From NCBI GenBank assembly GCA_937919295.1, contig CALFRX010000324.1, forward strand, positions 1-5,994: a stretch of DNA of 5,994 nt, given 5' to 3'. This document shows, one piece after another, positions 1-5,862 of this stretch (the first letter of the stretch is position 1; every line of letters starts with the position of its first letter). A model generated the notes under the pieces. It was given only the letters and a program-made list of their open reading frames with translations. It ran no database searches and was not told the DNA's origin. Source of the stretch: an uncultured Peptococcaceae bacterium. GTDB lineage: Bacteria; Bacillota; Dehalobacteriia; UBA7702. The translations under genes were made by a program, and so were the position numbers.

Positions 1-1497
1 GGCACGGTTTACGACCGCAACAACATTGCCATTACCGCCGACCGGGAAACCCTTGCCCTGTTAATCGTACCTGCTCTTATCGACGATGTGAGGAAAACGG
101 CGGAGGAACTCCAGGCGAACCTTGGTTTTTCCGCCGCGCTGTTGCAAGATAAGATCGCGGGGAAAAGTGAGAGCGGTAAAACCATACGCAAAACGCCTTT
201 TGTGGCCAAAACCGATTTGGCCGCAGTGGAAGCAAGAACGGTAGAATCTCTAAAACTCAACGGTGTTTACGTTGTTTCCCGTCAGGGCCGTTATTACCGG
301 GACTATCCGGCGCTGCACCTCTTAGGCGCTTTGGGCGAACGAAGTAACGCTACGGCGAAAGAAACTGGCGTTACCGTCGGTTTGAGCGGCTTGGAGAAGA
401 TATACGAGGACATCCTGCATAACAGTGGCGGGAAGAAAATCGGTTTTTTGGTGGATGAAAACAACAAGGTCATCGAAAGCGGTGCGTATTTTTTGATAGA
501 GGATAGCGCGTCCGCCGCGGGAGAACTCTACCTTACCCTTGATCTCGACATCCAGCGCGCCGCCGAGGCCGCCATCGGTGAGAATGAAGGCGCCATCGTG
601 GTGATGGATGCTGAAAACGGCGATATTTTGGCCTTGGTCAGCTCTCCCAAATACGATCCTTATCAGGTGACGGAAAATGTTTCCAACGACGTTTATGTCA
701 ATAAAGCGCTATCCGCTTATCCGCCGGCCTCTCTCTTTAAAATTTTTCTTGCCGCCACCGCTTTGGACGAAGGTGTGGTGCAACCAGAAACGAGCTTCTT
801 TTGCAATGGCAGCTATACCCTAAACAACGGGCAGCCCATTTCCTGCTGGAAAGAGGAGGGACACGGTTTTCTCACCTTTGACGACGCCTTGTCCCTAAGC
901 TGTAATCCTGTTTTTGTGCGCACGGCGCTTTCTTTGGGCAAAGACCGCATGGAAGAGGCCTTTGCCCGTTGGGAACTGAATGACGACTATTTGCTGGGCT
1001 ATCCCTTAAACGATCTTTCTGGACTTGATTTGGCTGGCGGCGGCGAAGCGGATCTGGCCAACGCCGCCTTAGGGGAAAAGGGCGTGATGATGACACCGGT
1101 GAATATTGCCAAAATGATCAACGTCATTGCCGCCAATGGTCTCCTCTATACCCCCCGCGTAGTCCAAAAGTCCGTGGCCAAGGAGGGGAATACGGTTTCT
1201 TCCTATGATACCGCCCTGACGTTGCGGGTGATCTCGGCAGAAACAGCGGAAACCGTCAAAGAGATGATGGCGAAAACCTTTAAAAACGGCACGGCGCAAA
1301 GTCTTCATTTGGAAGATTTTAAGATTGCCGGTAAAACCGGCACTTCGGAGACGGGGAACGTTTGGATCGGCGGCTTTTTCCCTTACGACGATCCTAAATA
1401 TACCGTGGTGATTTTGGTGACCGGGGGCAGCAGCGGTGTGGGCGATGGCGGTCCCATCATGAAAAAACTTTGCGCCTATTTGGAAAATAAAATGTGA
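1..1497 (+). CDS. Class B penicillin-binding protein (transpeptidase), 5' end cut off by the window
   Basis: The frame is open from base 1, so the gene starts before the window. Visible product: 498 residues, stop TGA 1495-1497. Class B PBPs are membrane-anchored D,D-transpeptidases that cross-link peptidoglycan outside the membrane. Residues 1-6 (GTVYDR) match the conserved block just after the N-terminal membrane anchor, so the anchor and roughly 40-60 residues are probably missing. RDYP (100-103) and GLSGLE (127-132) belong to the dimerisation/pedestal domain. The transpeptidase domain follows from about residue 175, with all three active-site motifs: SLFK (nucleophile Ser at bases 730-732), SCN (898-906) and KTGT (1333-1344). 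It therefore looks catalytically intact. The size resembles compact PbpA/SpoVD/FtsI-like enzymes. Which one it is (elongation, division or sporulation) cannot be told without the upstream neighbours. The GTG at 88 is an internal Val codon, not a start. No clear U-tailed terminator follows. Confidence 0.95.
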   Translation, partial: GTVYDRNNIAITADRETLALLIVPALIDDVRKTAEELQANLGFSAALLQDKIAGKSESGKTIRKTPFVAKTDLAAVEARTVESLKLNGVYVVSRQGRYYRDYPALHLLGALGERSNATAKETGVTVGLSGLEKIYEDILHNSGGKKIGFLVDENNKVIESGAYFLIEDSASAAGELYLTLDLDIQRAAEAAIGENEGAIVVMDAENGDILALVSSPKYDPYQVTENVSNDVYVNKALSAYPPASLFKIFLAATALDEGVVQPETSFFCNGSYTLNNGQPISCWKEEGHGFLTFDDALSLSCNPVFVRTALSLGKDRMEEAFARWELNDDYLLGYPLNDLSGLDLAGGGEADLANAALGEKGVMMTPVNIAKMINVIAANGLLYTPRVVQKSVAKEGNTVSSYDTALTLRVISAETAETVKEMMAKTFKNGTAQSLHLEDFKIAGKTGTSETGNVWIGGFFPYDDPKYTVVILVTGGSSGVGDGGPIMKKLCAYLENKM

Positions 1498-1537
1498 CAA
1501 GCCGTTTATGCCGGTGAAAAATTTTGTGACCGGGTTA

Positions 1538-1566
1538 CTGACAAAAACTTTTTTTTCGTATATAAT
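1538..1566 (+). promoter_or_regulatory. Sigma-A-type promoter of the 103-residue gene
   Basis: CTGACA at 1538-1543 and TATAAT at 1561-1566 are separated by exactly 17 bases, so 11 of 12 hexamer positions match consensus. Transcription should start near 1573. The spacer contains a run of eight T. Just after the -10 box lies an inverted repeat, ATCAAT (1565-1570) and ATTGAT (1576-1581) with a 5-base gap, which could be an operator or a small 5' UTR hairpin. This is a strong promoter for such a small gene and separates it from the PBP unit. Confidence 0.8.
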
Positions 1567-1604
1567 CAATTTAACATTGATGATACGCAAAGGAGATAAC
1601 AGCC

Positions 1605-1916
1605 ATGGCCAAAAGTGAAATCTTTGCCGGCATCTGCGGTTTGACCACCACCGTGACGGCGGAACCCAAGGATGGCATGAACTTTACCCTGAAAGTAGAC
1701 TCCGAGTGTGATGCTTACGATGATCTCGATGAGAGACTGCCGGAAGCCAGCATGATGGCGGGGTTCGACCCTATTGGTACCGGCCCCATCTACGAGGCCT
1801 GCCGGGCCAAATGCAAGCACGGCGCCTGCCCTGTGCCCATGGGGATCATCAAAACCGTGGAGGTCGCCGCCGGGATGGCCTTGCCCAAAGATGTGGAAGT
1901 GACCGTTGAAAAGTAA
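1605..1916 (+). CDS. Small cysteine-rich protein of unknown function (DUF6951-like)
   Basis: 103 residues. The ATG at 1605 is preceded by AAAGGAG (1589-1595) at a 9-base spacing, so the start is secure. There is no signal peptide or membrane segment, so it is probably cytoplasmic. The protein begins with an AGICGL motif, has an SEC motif mid-way, and ends in a cluster Cys66-x3-Cys70-x-His72-x2-Cys75, followed by PVP and a hydrophobic IIKTVEVAAG segment. Five cysteines (11, 35, 66, 70, 75) in 103 residues suggest metal or iron-sulfur binding, though this is inference. From memory the pattern (GICG near the start, SEC, then C-KH-ACPVP and VAAGLALPKDV near the end) matches a small family in anaerobic bacteria and archaea that I believe is named DUF6951; its function is unknown to me. 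It has its own promoter and terminator, so it is monocistronic and its neighbours give no functional clue. Confidence 0.88.
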   Translation: MAKSEIFAGICGLTTTVTAEPKDGMNFTLKVDSECDAYDDLDERLPEASMMAGFDPIGTGPIYEACRAKCKHGACPVPMGIIKTVEVAAGMALPKDVEVTVEK

Positions 1917-1944
1917 AGCAAAACGAAGATGATCCCGTAAATCG

Positions 1945-2003
1945 AAAAGAGACTGTTAGAGAATCCAGCTTGCGCTTGAGTTTTCCCACAGTCTCTTTTT
2001 TTT
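1945..2003 (+). terminator. Intrinsic terminator, possibly bidirectional between convergent genes
   Basis: AAAAGAGACTGT (1945-1956) pairs perfectly with ACAGTCTCTTTT (1988-1999), a 12-bp stem with a 31-base loop, followed by a T run to 2003. It ends the 103-residue gene. Read on the minus strand, the stem is followed by TTTT only, so it may also stop the convergent permease gene, less efficiently. The large loop is unusual and may fold further. Confidence 0.8.
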
Positions 2004-2022
2004 AGATCATAATCAATTGATC

Positions 2023-3201
2023 TTAATAGCGGATTTGGTTCTTTTCCGAGGCGTATTCCTCGGTCTTTGTCGGCATCTGTTTTTGCCGCAGCTTGTTCTC
2101 ACTCCACTCCTTAAAGAGTACGTAGATGATGGCGAAAAGCGGCACGCCGATGACCATGCCGATGAAGCCGAAGAGTTGGTTGCCGATAACGATGGCAAAA
2201 ACAATCCAAATGGCGGAAAGGCCAATGGAATAACCTAATATTTTAGGACCGATAATATTACCGTCCACCTGCTGAAGAATGAGGATAAAGAGCAGGAACC
2301 AAAGGGCTTTGGCGGGGTCGACGATTAAAATGATGAAAAAACAGGGGACGGCGCCGATGATCGGCCCAAAAAAGGGTATGATATTGGTAATGCCGATGAT
2401 TACGGCTACGAGCAGCGCGTAAGGGAAATGGAAGATGGAAAGGCAGATAAAGGCGAGGATCCCGATGATGAGTGAATCCAGCAGCTTCCCGGAGATGAAA
2501 CTGCTGAAGGTTTCATTGGAAAGACTGGTGAGTTGTAAGAGTCGTTCCACCTTTTCCTTTTTCATATGGGCGTAAAGTACTTTTTTGGTTTGGGCGTAAA
2601 ACCGTTCTTTTCTGGCCAAAAAGTAAATGGAAACAACAATGGCAATGAAAAGGTTGACGATGATTGAAGTGATTTTTGTGGTGATATCTACGGTATACGG
2701 CAATACGTATTCGGTGAAGAAGGAGGGCAGAGAATCCTCCAGGCCGACGAGTTTCACTGTGGCCCAGTCGAGAATATTTGTGGCCCAAACGTGGTTGGCG
2801 GCGAAAGTTGTGGCAAAGGCGGTGAAGTTTTCGATGTATCCCGCCGTGTTGCCGATCAGCCCCGCGATGCTGTCGGCGGTTTGCGGCACGATGATGGCAA
2901 TGCAGAGGATCACGATGATCAAGGCCAATAAAAACCCGCAGATCATCGCGGCGGACCGTTGTGTTTTGCCGTTTTTGATTTTTTTGAAAACACGGCGTTC
3001 AAAAAATACCATAAAGAAGTTGACGAAATAAGCGATGATTAGGCCCCATAAGAAAGGCTTGAAAACCGCCAAAACCCAGCCGATCCACGACAAAACATCT
3101 TCAATCCGGGAAAGGATGAAGTAAAAGAGGATGCCGCCGAAGACCAAAAAGGCAAAGCCGATGGATTGTTGAGAAAAATACTTTTCGAATCGTTCTTTCA
3201 T
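2023..3201 (-). CDS. AI-2E family transporter (UPF0118/PerM-like permease)
   Basis: 392 residues from the ATG at 3199-3201. This start has AAAGGA 9 bases upstream (3211-3216). A possible TTG start at 3246 lies upstream of the predicted transcript, so it is not used. The protein is very hydrophobic: helices at about residues 14-31 and 36-64, a third at about 83-105, a large polar region in the middle, then a helical second half. Family hallmarks are visible: a SSFISGKLLDSLIIG stretch, TNIIPFFGP followed by an IIGAVP segment, and GNIIGPKILG. The C-terminal tail is short, charged and polar. The family includes E. coli TqsA (autoinducer-2 export) and members reported as cation antiporters. The substrate here cannot be inferred; there is no lsr or luxS gene nearby. 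It is transcribed alone, converging on the small cysteine-rich gene and diverging from the PLC-like gene. Confidence 0.92.
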   Translation of the reverse strand: MKERFEKYFSQQSIGFAFLVFGGILFYFILSRIEDVLSWIGWVLAVFKPFLWGLIIAYFVNFFMVFFERRVFKKIKNGKTQRSAAMICGFLLALIIVILCIAIIVPQTADSIAGLIGNTAGYIENFTAFATTFAANHVWATNILDWATVKLVGLEDSLPSFFTEYVLPYTVDITTKITSIIVNLFIAIVVSIYFLARKERFYAQTKKVLYAHMKKEKVERLLQLTSLSNETFSSFISGKLLDSLIIGILAFICLSIFHFPYALLVAVIIGITNIIPFFGPIIGAVPCFFIILIVDPAKALWFLLFILILQQVDGNIIGPKILGYSIGLSAIWIVFAIVIGNQLFGFIGMVIGVPLFAIIYVLFKEWSENKLRQKQMPTKTEEYASEKNQIRY

Positions 3202-3231
3202 ATAATCGTTTCCTTTGAAAATCTTGATCTT

Positions 3232-3260
3232 ATTATACAATGGCAAAGAAAAATAGTCTA
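3232..3260 (-). promoter_or_regulatory. Promoter of the AI-2E family permease
   Basis: Read on the minus strand, TAGACT (3260-3255) and TATAAT (3237-3232) are 17 bases apart: a perfect -10 box and 4 of 6 matches at -35. The start of transcription would be near 3225, giving a leader of about 24 bases to the ATG at 3201. This placement rules out the TTG at 3246 as translation start. Confidence 0.65.
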
Positions 3261-3288
3261 TCCTTTCCTTGAAAAATATGATATCATA
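3254..3288 (+). promoter_or_regulatory. Possible promoter and palindromic operator of the PLC-like gene
   Basis: TAGTCT (3254-3259) and TATGAT (3277-3282) are 17 bases apart; the -10 box is 5 of 6 but the -35 box only 3 of 6. The -10 box forms half of a perfect 12-bp palindrome, TATGATATCATA (3277-3288), a plausible repressor site. The -35 region overlaps the -35 box of the divergent permease promoter, so the two promoters may compete. Confidence 0.35.
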
Positions 3289-3323
3289 GAAGCAGAGATT
3301 ATGTACCTTTATGGGAGTTTACT

Positions 3324-4284
3324 ATGTCGCATTTTACAACACATCACATTTTCGGTCAGCAAGTTTTAAGAGACGCCGCTTTTCCTACAGCCCGCCTCGT
3401 GGAGGAGAATCTCTCCGCATTTTGCTGGGGATTGCAAGGAGCCGACCTCTTATATAGCCACCGTTATATTGACGAATACAGTGAACTGCCCCTCTACGGA
3501 CGCATGATTCACGGGGAAAAAACCAACACGCTGTTTACCTTTTTGGCTCACGATCTGATCAATCACAGAAAATGCGTCGATTTCGAAATACTGATGGCTT
3601 ATTATTATGGTTTTTGCTGTCATTATGCTCTTGACTGTAAATGCCATCCCTATGTATTTTCCCTGCAAAAACGATTGGAAGACGCCTCAACGGATCCGTC
3701 TAAAACCGTCGGTTCCCACTGGCGCATCGAAGACGGTATGGATCACGAGTTTTCCAAGGCACTGCTTCGGTATTCTTTACAGCATACGGCGGTGCAGGAA
3801 ACACTAATAATCCCGCGCCGTGGAGGATTACTACATCGCGGATCATAGCGTACGCCGGACCATCGCCGGGCTTTACAGCCGCGTTCTTTGGAATGTCTAT
3901 GAAGTACGGGTGCAGGCGAAAAAGGTGGAGGAATGCTTTGCCGACGGGATCTGGCGCACGGACCTGATCTACGACACCGATGGCAGGCTGAAGCCCTACG
4001 CCATCATGAACCGGCAGGTTCTGCAAAGCTGTCATGATGCCTGCTCCTATTTTGCCAATATCGCACCGACGGCTGACGACTATTTGAACTTGAAACGCAC
4101 TACCTGGTTTCACCACGGTGATCAGGCAGAACATCGGGAAAGCGTCATCGATTTGATGAGCCAGGGCAAAGAGCTGGCGCTTACCTTATGGCATTTAAGC
4201 GCTCACGGGGTCAACCAGGGAAACCGCCACCTGATCACCAATTTTGATTTTAGCCGCTCCTTTGTAGACGGAAAATTCAGATAA
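3324..4284 (+). pseudogene. Zinc-dependent phospholipase C-like protein, broken by a frameshift
   Basis: Two overlapping reading frames encode consecutive halves of one protein of the zinc-dependent phospholipase C-like family (about 300 residues). The first runs 3324-3848 from an ATG with GGGAG 6 bases upstream; the second is open from 3811 to the TAA at 4282-4284. The full span is 961 bases, 320 codons plus one base, so one net extra base explains the break and repair would give 319 residues. The first half has WGLQGADLLY (35-44), H100-x3-D104-x3-H108-P and H132-x3-E136-x3-D140, resembling the zinc ligand pattern of bacterial PLC (HxxxD...H and HxxxE). The second half carries the WFHH stretch and helical C-terminus expected in the family. 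The second frame has no usable ribosome binding site at its GTG (3820). No secretion signal is evident. Either a real inactivating mutation or a sequencing/assembly error; the flanking protein sequence is not otherwise decayed, which favours a recent event or an error. Substrate unknown. Confidence 0.8.
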
Positions 4285-4303
4285 AATACAATTTTTGGTT
4301 ATC

Positions 4304-4345
4304 AAACCCTCCTTTCTTGTATATTGATTAGAGTAGGAGGGTTTT
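4304..4345 (+). terminator. Hairpin after the PLC-like gene, probable terminator
   Basis: AAACCCTCCT (4304-4313) pairs perfectly with AGGAGGGTTT (4335-4344), a 10-bp stem with a 21-base loop, followed by TTTT, CTTCG and TTT. It starts 19 bases after the stop codon. The U tail is short and the loop large, so termination may be partial. Its arms are almost identical to those of the hairpin at 4512-4537 just before manC, allowing alternative pairing between the two. Confidence 0.55.
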
Positions 4346-4355
4346 CTTCGTTTAT

Positions 4356-4511
4356 CGGTCAACCGCATAGAGCTTTACCGCGGTAAAAACGAGACGCCGA
4401 AGTACCATTAGTACACGGTGCGCCCAGCGTTTGCCGTGTCTTGCCCGATACGGTTGGAGACGATCCTATAGCCCGAAGCGAACCGCGAAAGCAATCTCTG
4501 CTTTTGTCTCT
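4356..4511 (+). promoter_or_regulatory. Structured leader or small RNA region upstream of manC (unclassified)
   Basis: No convincing gene lies here. Several potential RNA helices occur in a row: CGGT/ACCG (4356-4365); a perfect 14-bp palindrome TTTACCGCGGTAAA (4374-4387); a two-part hairpin ACACGG/CCGTGT (4413-4418 with 4434-4439) enclosing CGC/GCG (4421-4423 with 4427-4429); CGGTT/AACCG (4451-4455 with 4481-4485); and CGAAAGCA/TGCTTTTG (4486-4493 with 4499-4506, one G-U). GAGAC at 4391-4395 and again at 4457-4461 can each pair with GTCTC at 4506-4510. I did not recognise a known riboswitch or T-box. No good promoter was found; TTGCCC at 4441 with TATAGC at 4467 is weak. It could be a leader for manC, a small RNA gene, or chance structure. 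Confidence 0.3.
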
Positions 4512-4537
4512 AACCCTCCTTTTCGAGAAGGAGGGTT
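4512..4537 (+). promoter_or_regulatory. Hairpin that sequesters the manC ribosome binding site
   Basis: AACCCTCCTT (4512-4521) pairs perfectly with AAGGAGGGTT (4528-4537), leaving a 6-base TTCGAG loop. The 3' arm contains the full Shine-Dalgarno AAGGAGG (4528-4534), 7 bases before the manC ATG at 4542. When folded, the site would be hidden from the ribosome. The hairpin is followed by TTTTG, too short for a confident terminator. The same arm sequences occur in the hairpin at 4304-4344, so AGGAGGGTT at 4335-4343 could capture AACCCTCCT at 4512-4520 and expose the site. Confidence 0.6.
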
Positions 4538-4541
4538 TTGT

Positions 4542-5606
4542 ATGGTGGAAAAAGTCATCCCTTTGATCATTGCCGGCGGGAAAGGCAGTCGTTTCTGGCC
4601 GTTGAGCAGGGAGGACTGTCCGAAACAATTTCTCAGCATTGACGGCGGCGATTCTTTGCTGAAAAGAGCCTTTTTAAGAGCGCAGACCATTGCCGTAAAC
4701 GCCGTTCCGTATATCATTGCCGGTGAGGATCAGCGGGAACAGGTATGCGCGGCCCTCAGCGGCGAAGAAGGGAATTATCAGTTCATCGGCGAACCCTTTG
4801 GCCATAATACCGCGATCGCTGTTTTTTGGGCCTGTAAATGCCTGAAAGAAAAAGAGGAACGCGGCATCATCGCCGTGCTCCCTTCCGATCACCAGATTCC
4901 CGATCAGGAAGGCTTTGCCGACACGCTAAAAAAAGCCGTCGCCGTTGCCGATTTAAAACAATCCCTTGTGGTGATCGGTGTTACGCCTCATTATCCCGCC
5001 ACCGGTTACGGTTATGTGGAACGGGGCAGAAAAGAATATCTCGAAAATGAGACCTACTATCATGTCCACCGTTTTGTGGAAAAACCTCACCGGGAAAAGG
5101 CCCGGCGTTACCTCAAAAAGGGTACGTATCATTGGAACTGCGGTATGTCTGTTTTTCCCCTGACGGCAATTTTTGATATCTTCGACCGCCATCTGCCTTC
5201 TTTCGGCCAGAAATTCACTGATATTGGCCTTTACGATCAGGAAGGGTTGGCAAAAGCCTACAGGGAATCGGAAAACGTATCCTTTGACGTCGGTATTTTG
5301 GAAAAGGAAAAAGAGACCTATCTGGTGGAAGCGGAATTTCGCTGGGATGACGTGGGTAGCTATAACAGCCTTGGTTCTCTGATTCGCCCTGATGAGCAAC
5401 TCAACATCTTAAAGGGTAACCATATTTTGAAGGATGTGCGCAATTCGGTGATTTTAACCGATAACCGGCTTTGTGCCGTGGTGGGCATGAAGGATGTGGT
5501 GATCGCGGAAGACCGCGGTGTTTTGTTGATTTGTCCCCGGCGGCGGGTAGAGGAGATCAAGGAGATTGTGGCGGCGCTAAAAGAAGAAAACCAAAAATAC
5601 CAATGA
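4542..5606 (+). CDS. manC: Mannose-1-phosphate guanylyltransferase (GDP-mannose synthesis)
   Basis: 354 residues from the ATG at 4542, chosen because AAGGAGG lies 7 bases upstream and family homology begins at once; the frame is open further upstream, but that stretch has no family similarity. The enzyme makes GDP-mannose from mannose-1-phosphate and GTP in the cytoplasm, feeding capsule, exopolysaccharide or glycoprotein synthesis. Visible motifs: the nucleotide-binding signature GGKGSRFWPLSR (12-23) followed by PKQFL (27-31), EPFGHNTA (84-91), PSDH (114-117, metal/nucleotide region), TGYGYVE (154-160), FVEKP (178-182, sugar-phosphate binding), WNCGM (198-202) and WDDVGS (268-273). The length corresponds to the short form: the nucleotidyltransferase domain and a beta-helix-like end, without the C-terminal phosphomannose isomerase cupin of long ManC proteins. 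No phosphomannomutase or glycosyltransferase lies nearby. Expression is probably controlled by the hairpin covering its ribosome binding site. A different NDP-hexose pyrophosphorylase specificity is possible but less likely. Confidence 0.92.
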   Translation: MVEKVIPLIIAGGKGSRFWPLSREDCPKQFLSIDGGDSLLKRAFLRAQTIAVNAVPYIIAGEDQREQVCAALSGEEGNYQFIGEPFGHNTAIAVFWACKCLKEKEERGIIAVLPSDHQIPDQEGFADTLKKAVAVADLKQSLVVIGVTPHYPATGYGYVERGRKEYLENETYYHVHRFVEKPHREKARRYLKKGTYHWNCGMSVFPLTAIFDIFDRHLPSFGQKFTDIGLYDQEGLAKAYRESENVSFDVGILEKEKETYLVEAEFRWDDVGSYNSLGSLIRPDEQLNILKGNHILKDVRNSVILTDNRLCAVVGMKDVVIAEDRGVLLICPRRRVEEIKEIVAALKEENQKYQ

Positions 5607-5610
5607 AATC

Positions 5611-5640
5611 AAACTGTCCCGTCTCCCGGGGCAGTTTTTT
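5611..5640 (+). terminator. Intrinsic terminator of manC
   Basis: AAACTGTCCC (5611-5620) pairs with GGGGCAGTTT (5628-5637) through 10 pairs including one U-G, with the 7-base loop GTCTCCC, and six T at 5635-5640. It begins 4 bases after the manC stop codon and is a textbook Rho-independent terminator that separates manC from purE. Confidence 0.9.
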
Positions 5641-5667
5641 GTAAAAGCAACACCGCTGCCGGAAGAT

Positions 5668-5698
5668 CGGCAAAAGGCGCTAAAAATTTTCTTTGCCG
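5668..5698 (+). other. Hairpin of unknown role in the manC-purE gap
   Basis: CGGCAAA (5668-5674) pairs with TTTGCCG (5692-5698). One further G-C pair lies beyond a bulged A, and the loop contains AAAATTTT. No U tail follows, so it is not an ordinary terminator. It lies before the predicted purE promoter, so it would not be in that transcript. Otherwise 5641-5720 shows nothing recognisable. Confidence 0.3.
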
Positions 5699-5720
5699 TG
5701 GGGAAAAGGGAAAATAAAAG

Positions 5721-5786
5721 ATGAAACTTATACAGGTGTTTCTTCTGATTTTGGCCTTTTGTGTTTTCTTGACGAAACAGATATAA
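5721..5786 (+). CDS. Possible 21-residue hydrophobic peptide
   Basis: An ATG at 5721 opens a 21-codon frame ending in TAA at 5784-5786. The product has a Lys near the N-terminus, a run of about 15 hydrophobic residues (VFLLILAFCVFL at the core) and a TKQI end: the shape of a single-span membrane peptide. Upstream there is only an A/G-rich stretch, with AAAAGGG about 10 bases from the ATG as a weak ribosome binding site. Its 3' end overlaps the predicted purE promoter and one arm of the inverted repeat there, which argues that the hydrophobicity could be a by-product of T-rich promoter DNA. No family recognised. Confidence 0.2.
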   Translation: MKLIQVFLLILAFCVFLTKQI

Positions 5787-5797
5787 TTTGATAAAAT
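5769..5797 (+). promoter_or_regulatory. Sigma-A-type promoter of purE
   Basis: TTGACG (5769-5774) and TAAAAT (5792-5797) are exactly 17 bases apart, 10 of 12 consensus matches. Transcription would start near 5804, giving a leader of about 145 bases. A second possible -10 box, TATAAT at 5782-5787, has a poorer partner (TTGTGT at 5759-5764, also 17 bases away). Confidence 0.7.
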
Positions 5798-5818
5798 TTA
5801 TATATTATCTTTTCGTCA
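5770..5818. promoter_or_regulatory. Inverted repeat flanking the purE promoter, candidate operator
   Basis: TGACGAAA (5770-5777) is repeated in inverted form as TTTCGTCA (5811-5818), with the -10 box between them. Allowing one unpaired base, the match extends inward through AGATA (5779-5783) and TATCT (5806-5810). The paired CGAA and TTCG cores recall the PurBox pairs bound by Bacillus PurR, a known repressor of purE operons, but the centre-to-centre distance here (39 bases) is longer than the roughly 32 I recall for B. subtilis. A repressor site is therefore an inference. Confidence 0.4.
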
Positions 5819-5862
5819 CAGCAGGAGGAAAAGTTCCAGACTGTCAATAAGACCAAAGCTTG

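Noticed and set aside
88..90. GTG as a start codon of the penicillin-binding protein
   Set aside because: The frame is open from base 1 and its first residues (GTVYDR) match the conserved post-anchor block, so the gene simply enters from upstream.
1511..1556. Terminator after the penicillin-binding protein gene (CCGGT/ACCGG hairpin, then a T run)
   Set aside because: The stem is only 5 bp, the loop is 13 bases, and the T run starts 15 bases after the stem, where it belongs to the promoter spacer of the next gene.
1069..1820. Open frames antisense to the penicillin-binding protein and the small cysteine-rich gene
   Set aside because: They mirror strongly conserved genes on the plus strand and show no recognisable protein features or ribosome binding sites.
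3202..3246. TTG start for the permease, adding 15 residues
   Set aside because: It lies at or before the predicted transcription start, the -10 box overlaps this region, and the ATG at 3201 has a good ribosome binding site.
3811..3848. Programmed +1 frameshifting in the PLC-like gene
   Set aside because: No slippery run, stop codon at the shift point or stimulating hairpin was recognised; an indel or sequence error is simpler.
3820..4284. Second half of the PLC-like gene as a separate gene starting at GTG 3820
   Set aside because: The only purine-rich stretch (AGGAAA at 3796-3801) is 18 bases away, the first frame overlaps it, and the product lacks the N-terminal metal-site half of the family.
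4362..4440. Cyclic-di-GMP (GEMM) riboswitch resemblance: CGCATAG...GAGACGC
   Set aside because: Short word similarity only; the GGGC/GCCU helix and the tetraloop-receptor layout of that class are not present.
4431..4541. N-terminal extension of ManC
   Set aside because: The extra residues have no family similarity and the segment contains the ribosome-binding-site hairpin; the ATG at 4542 fits the conserved start of the family.
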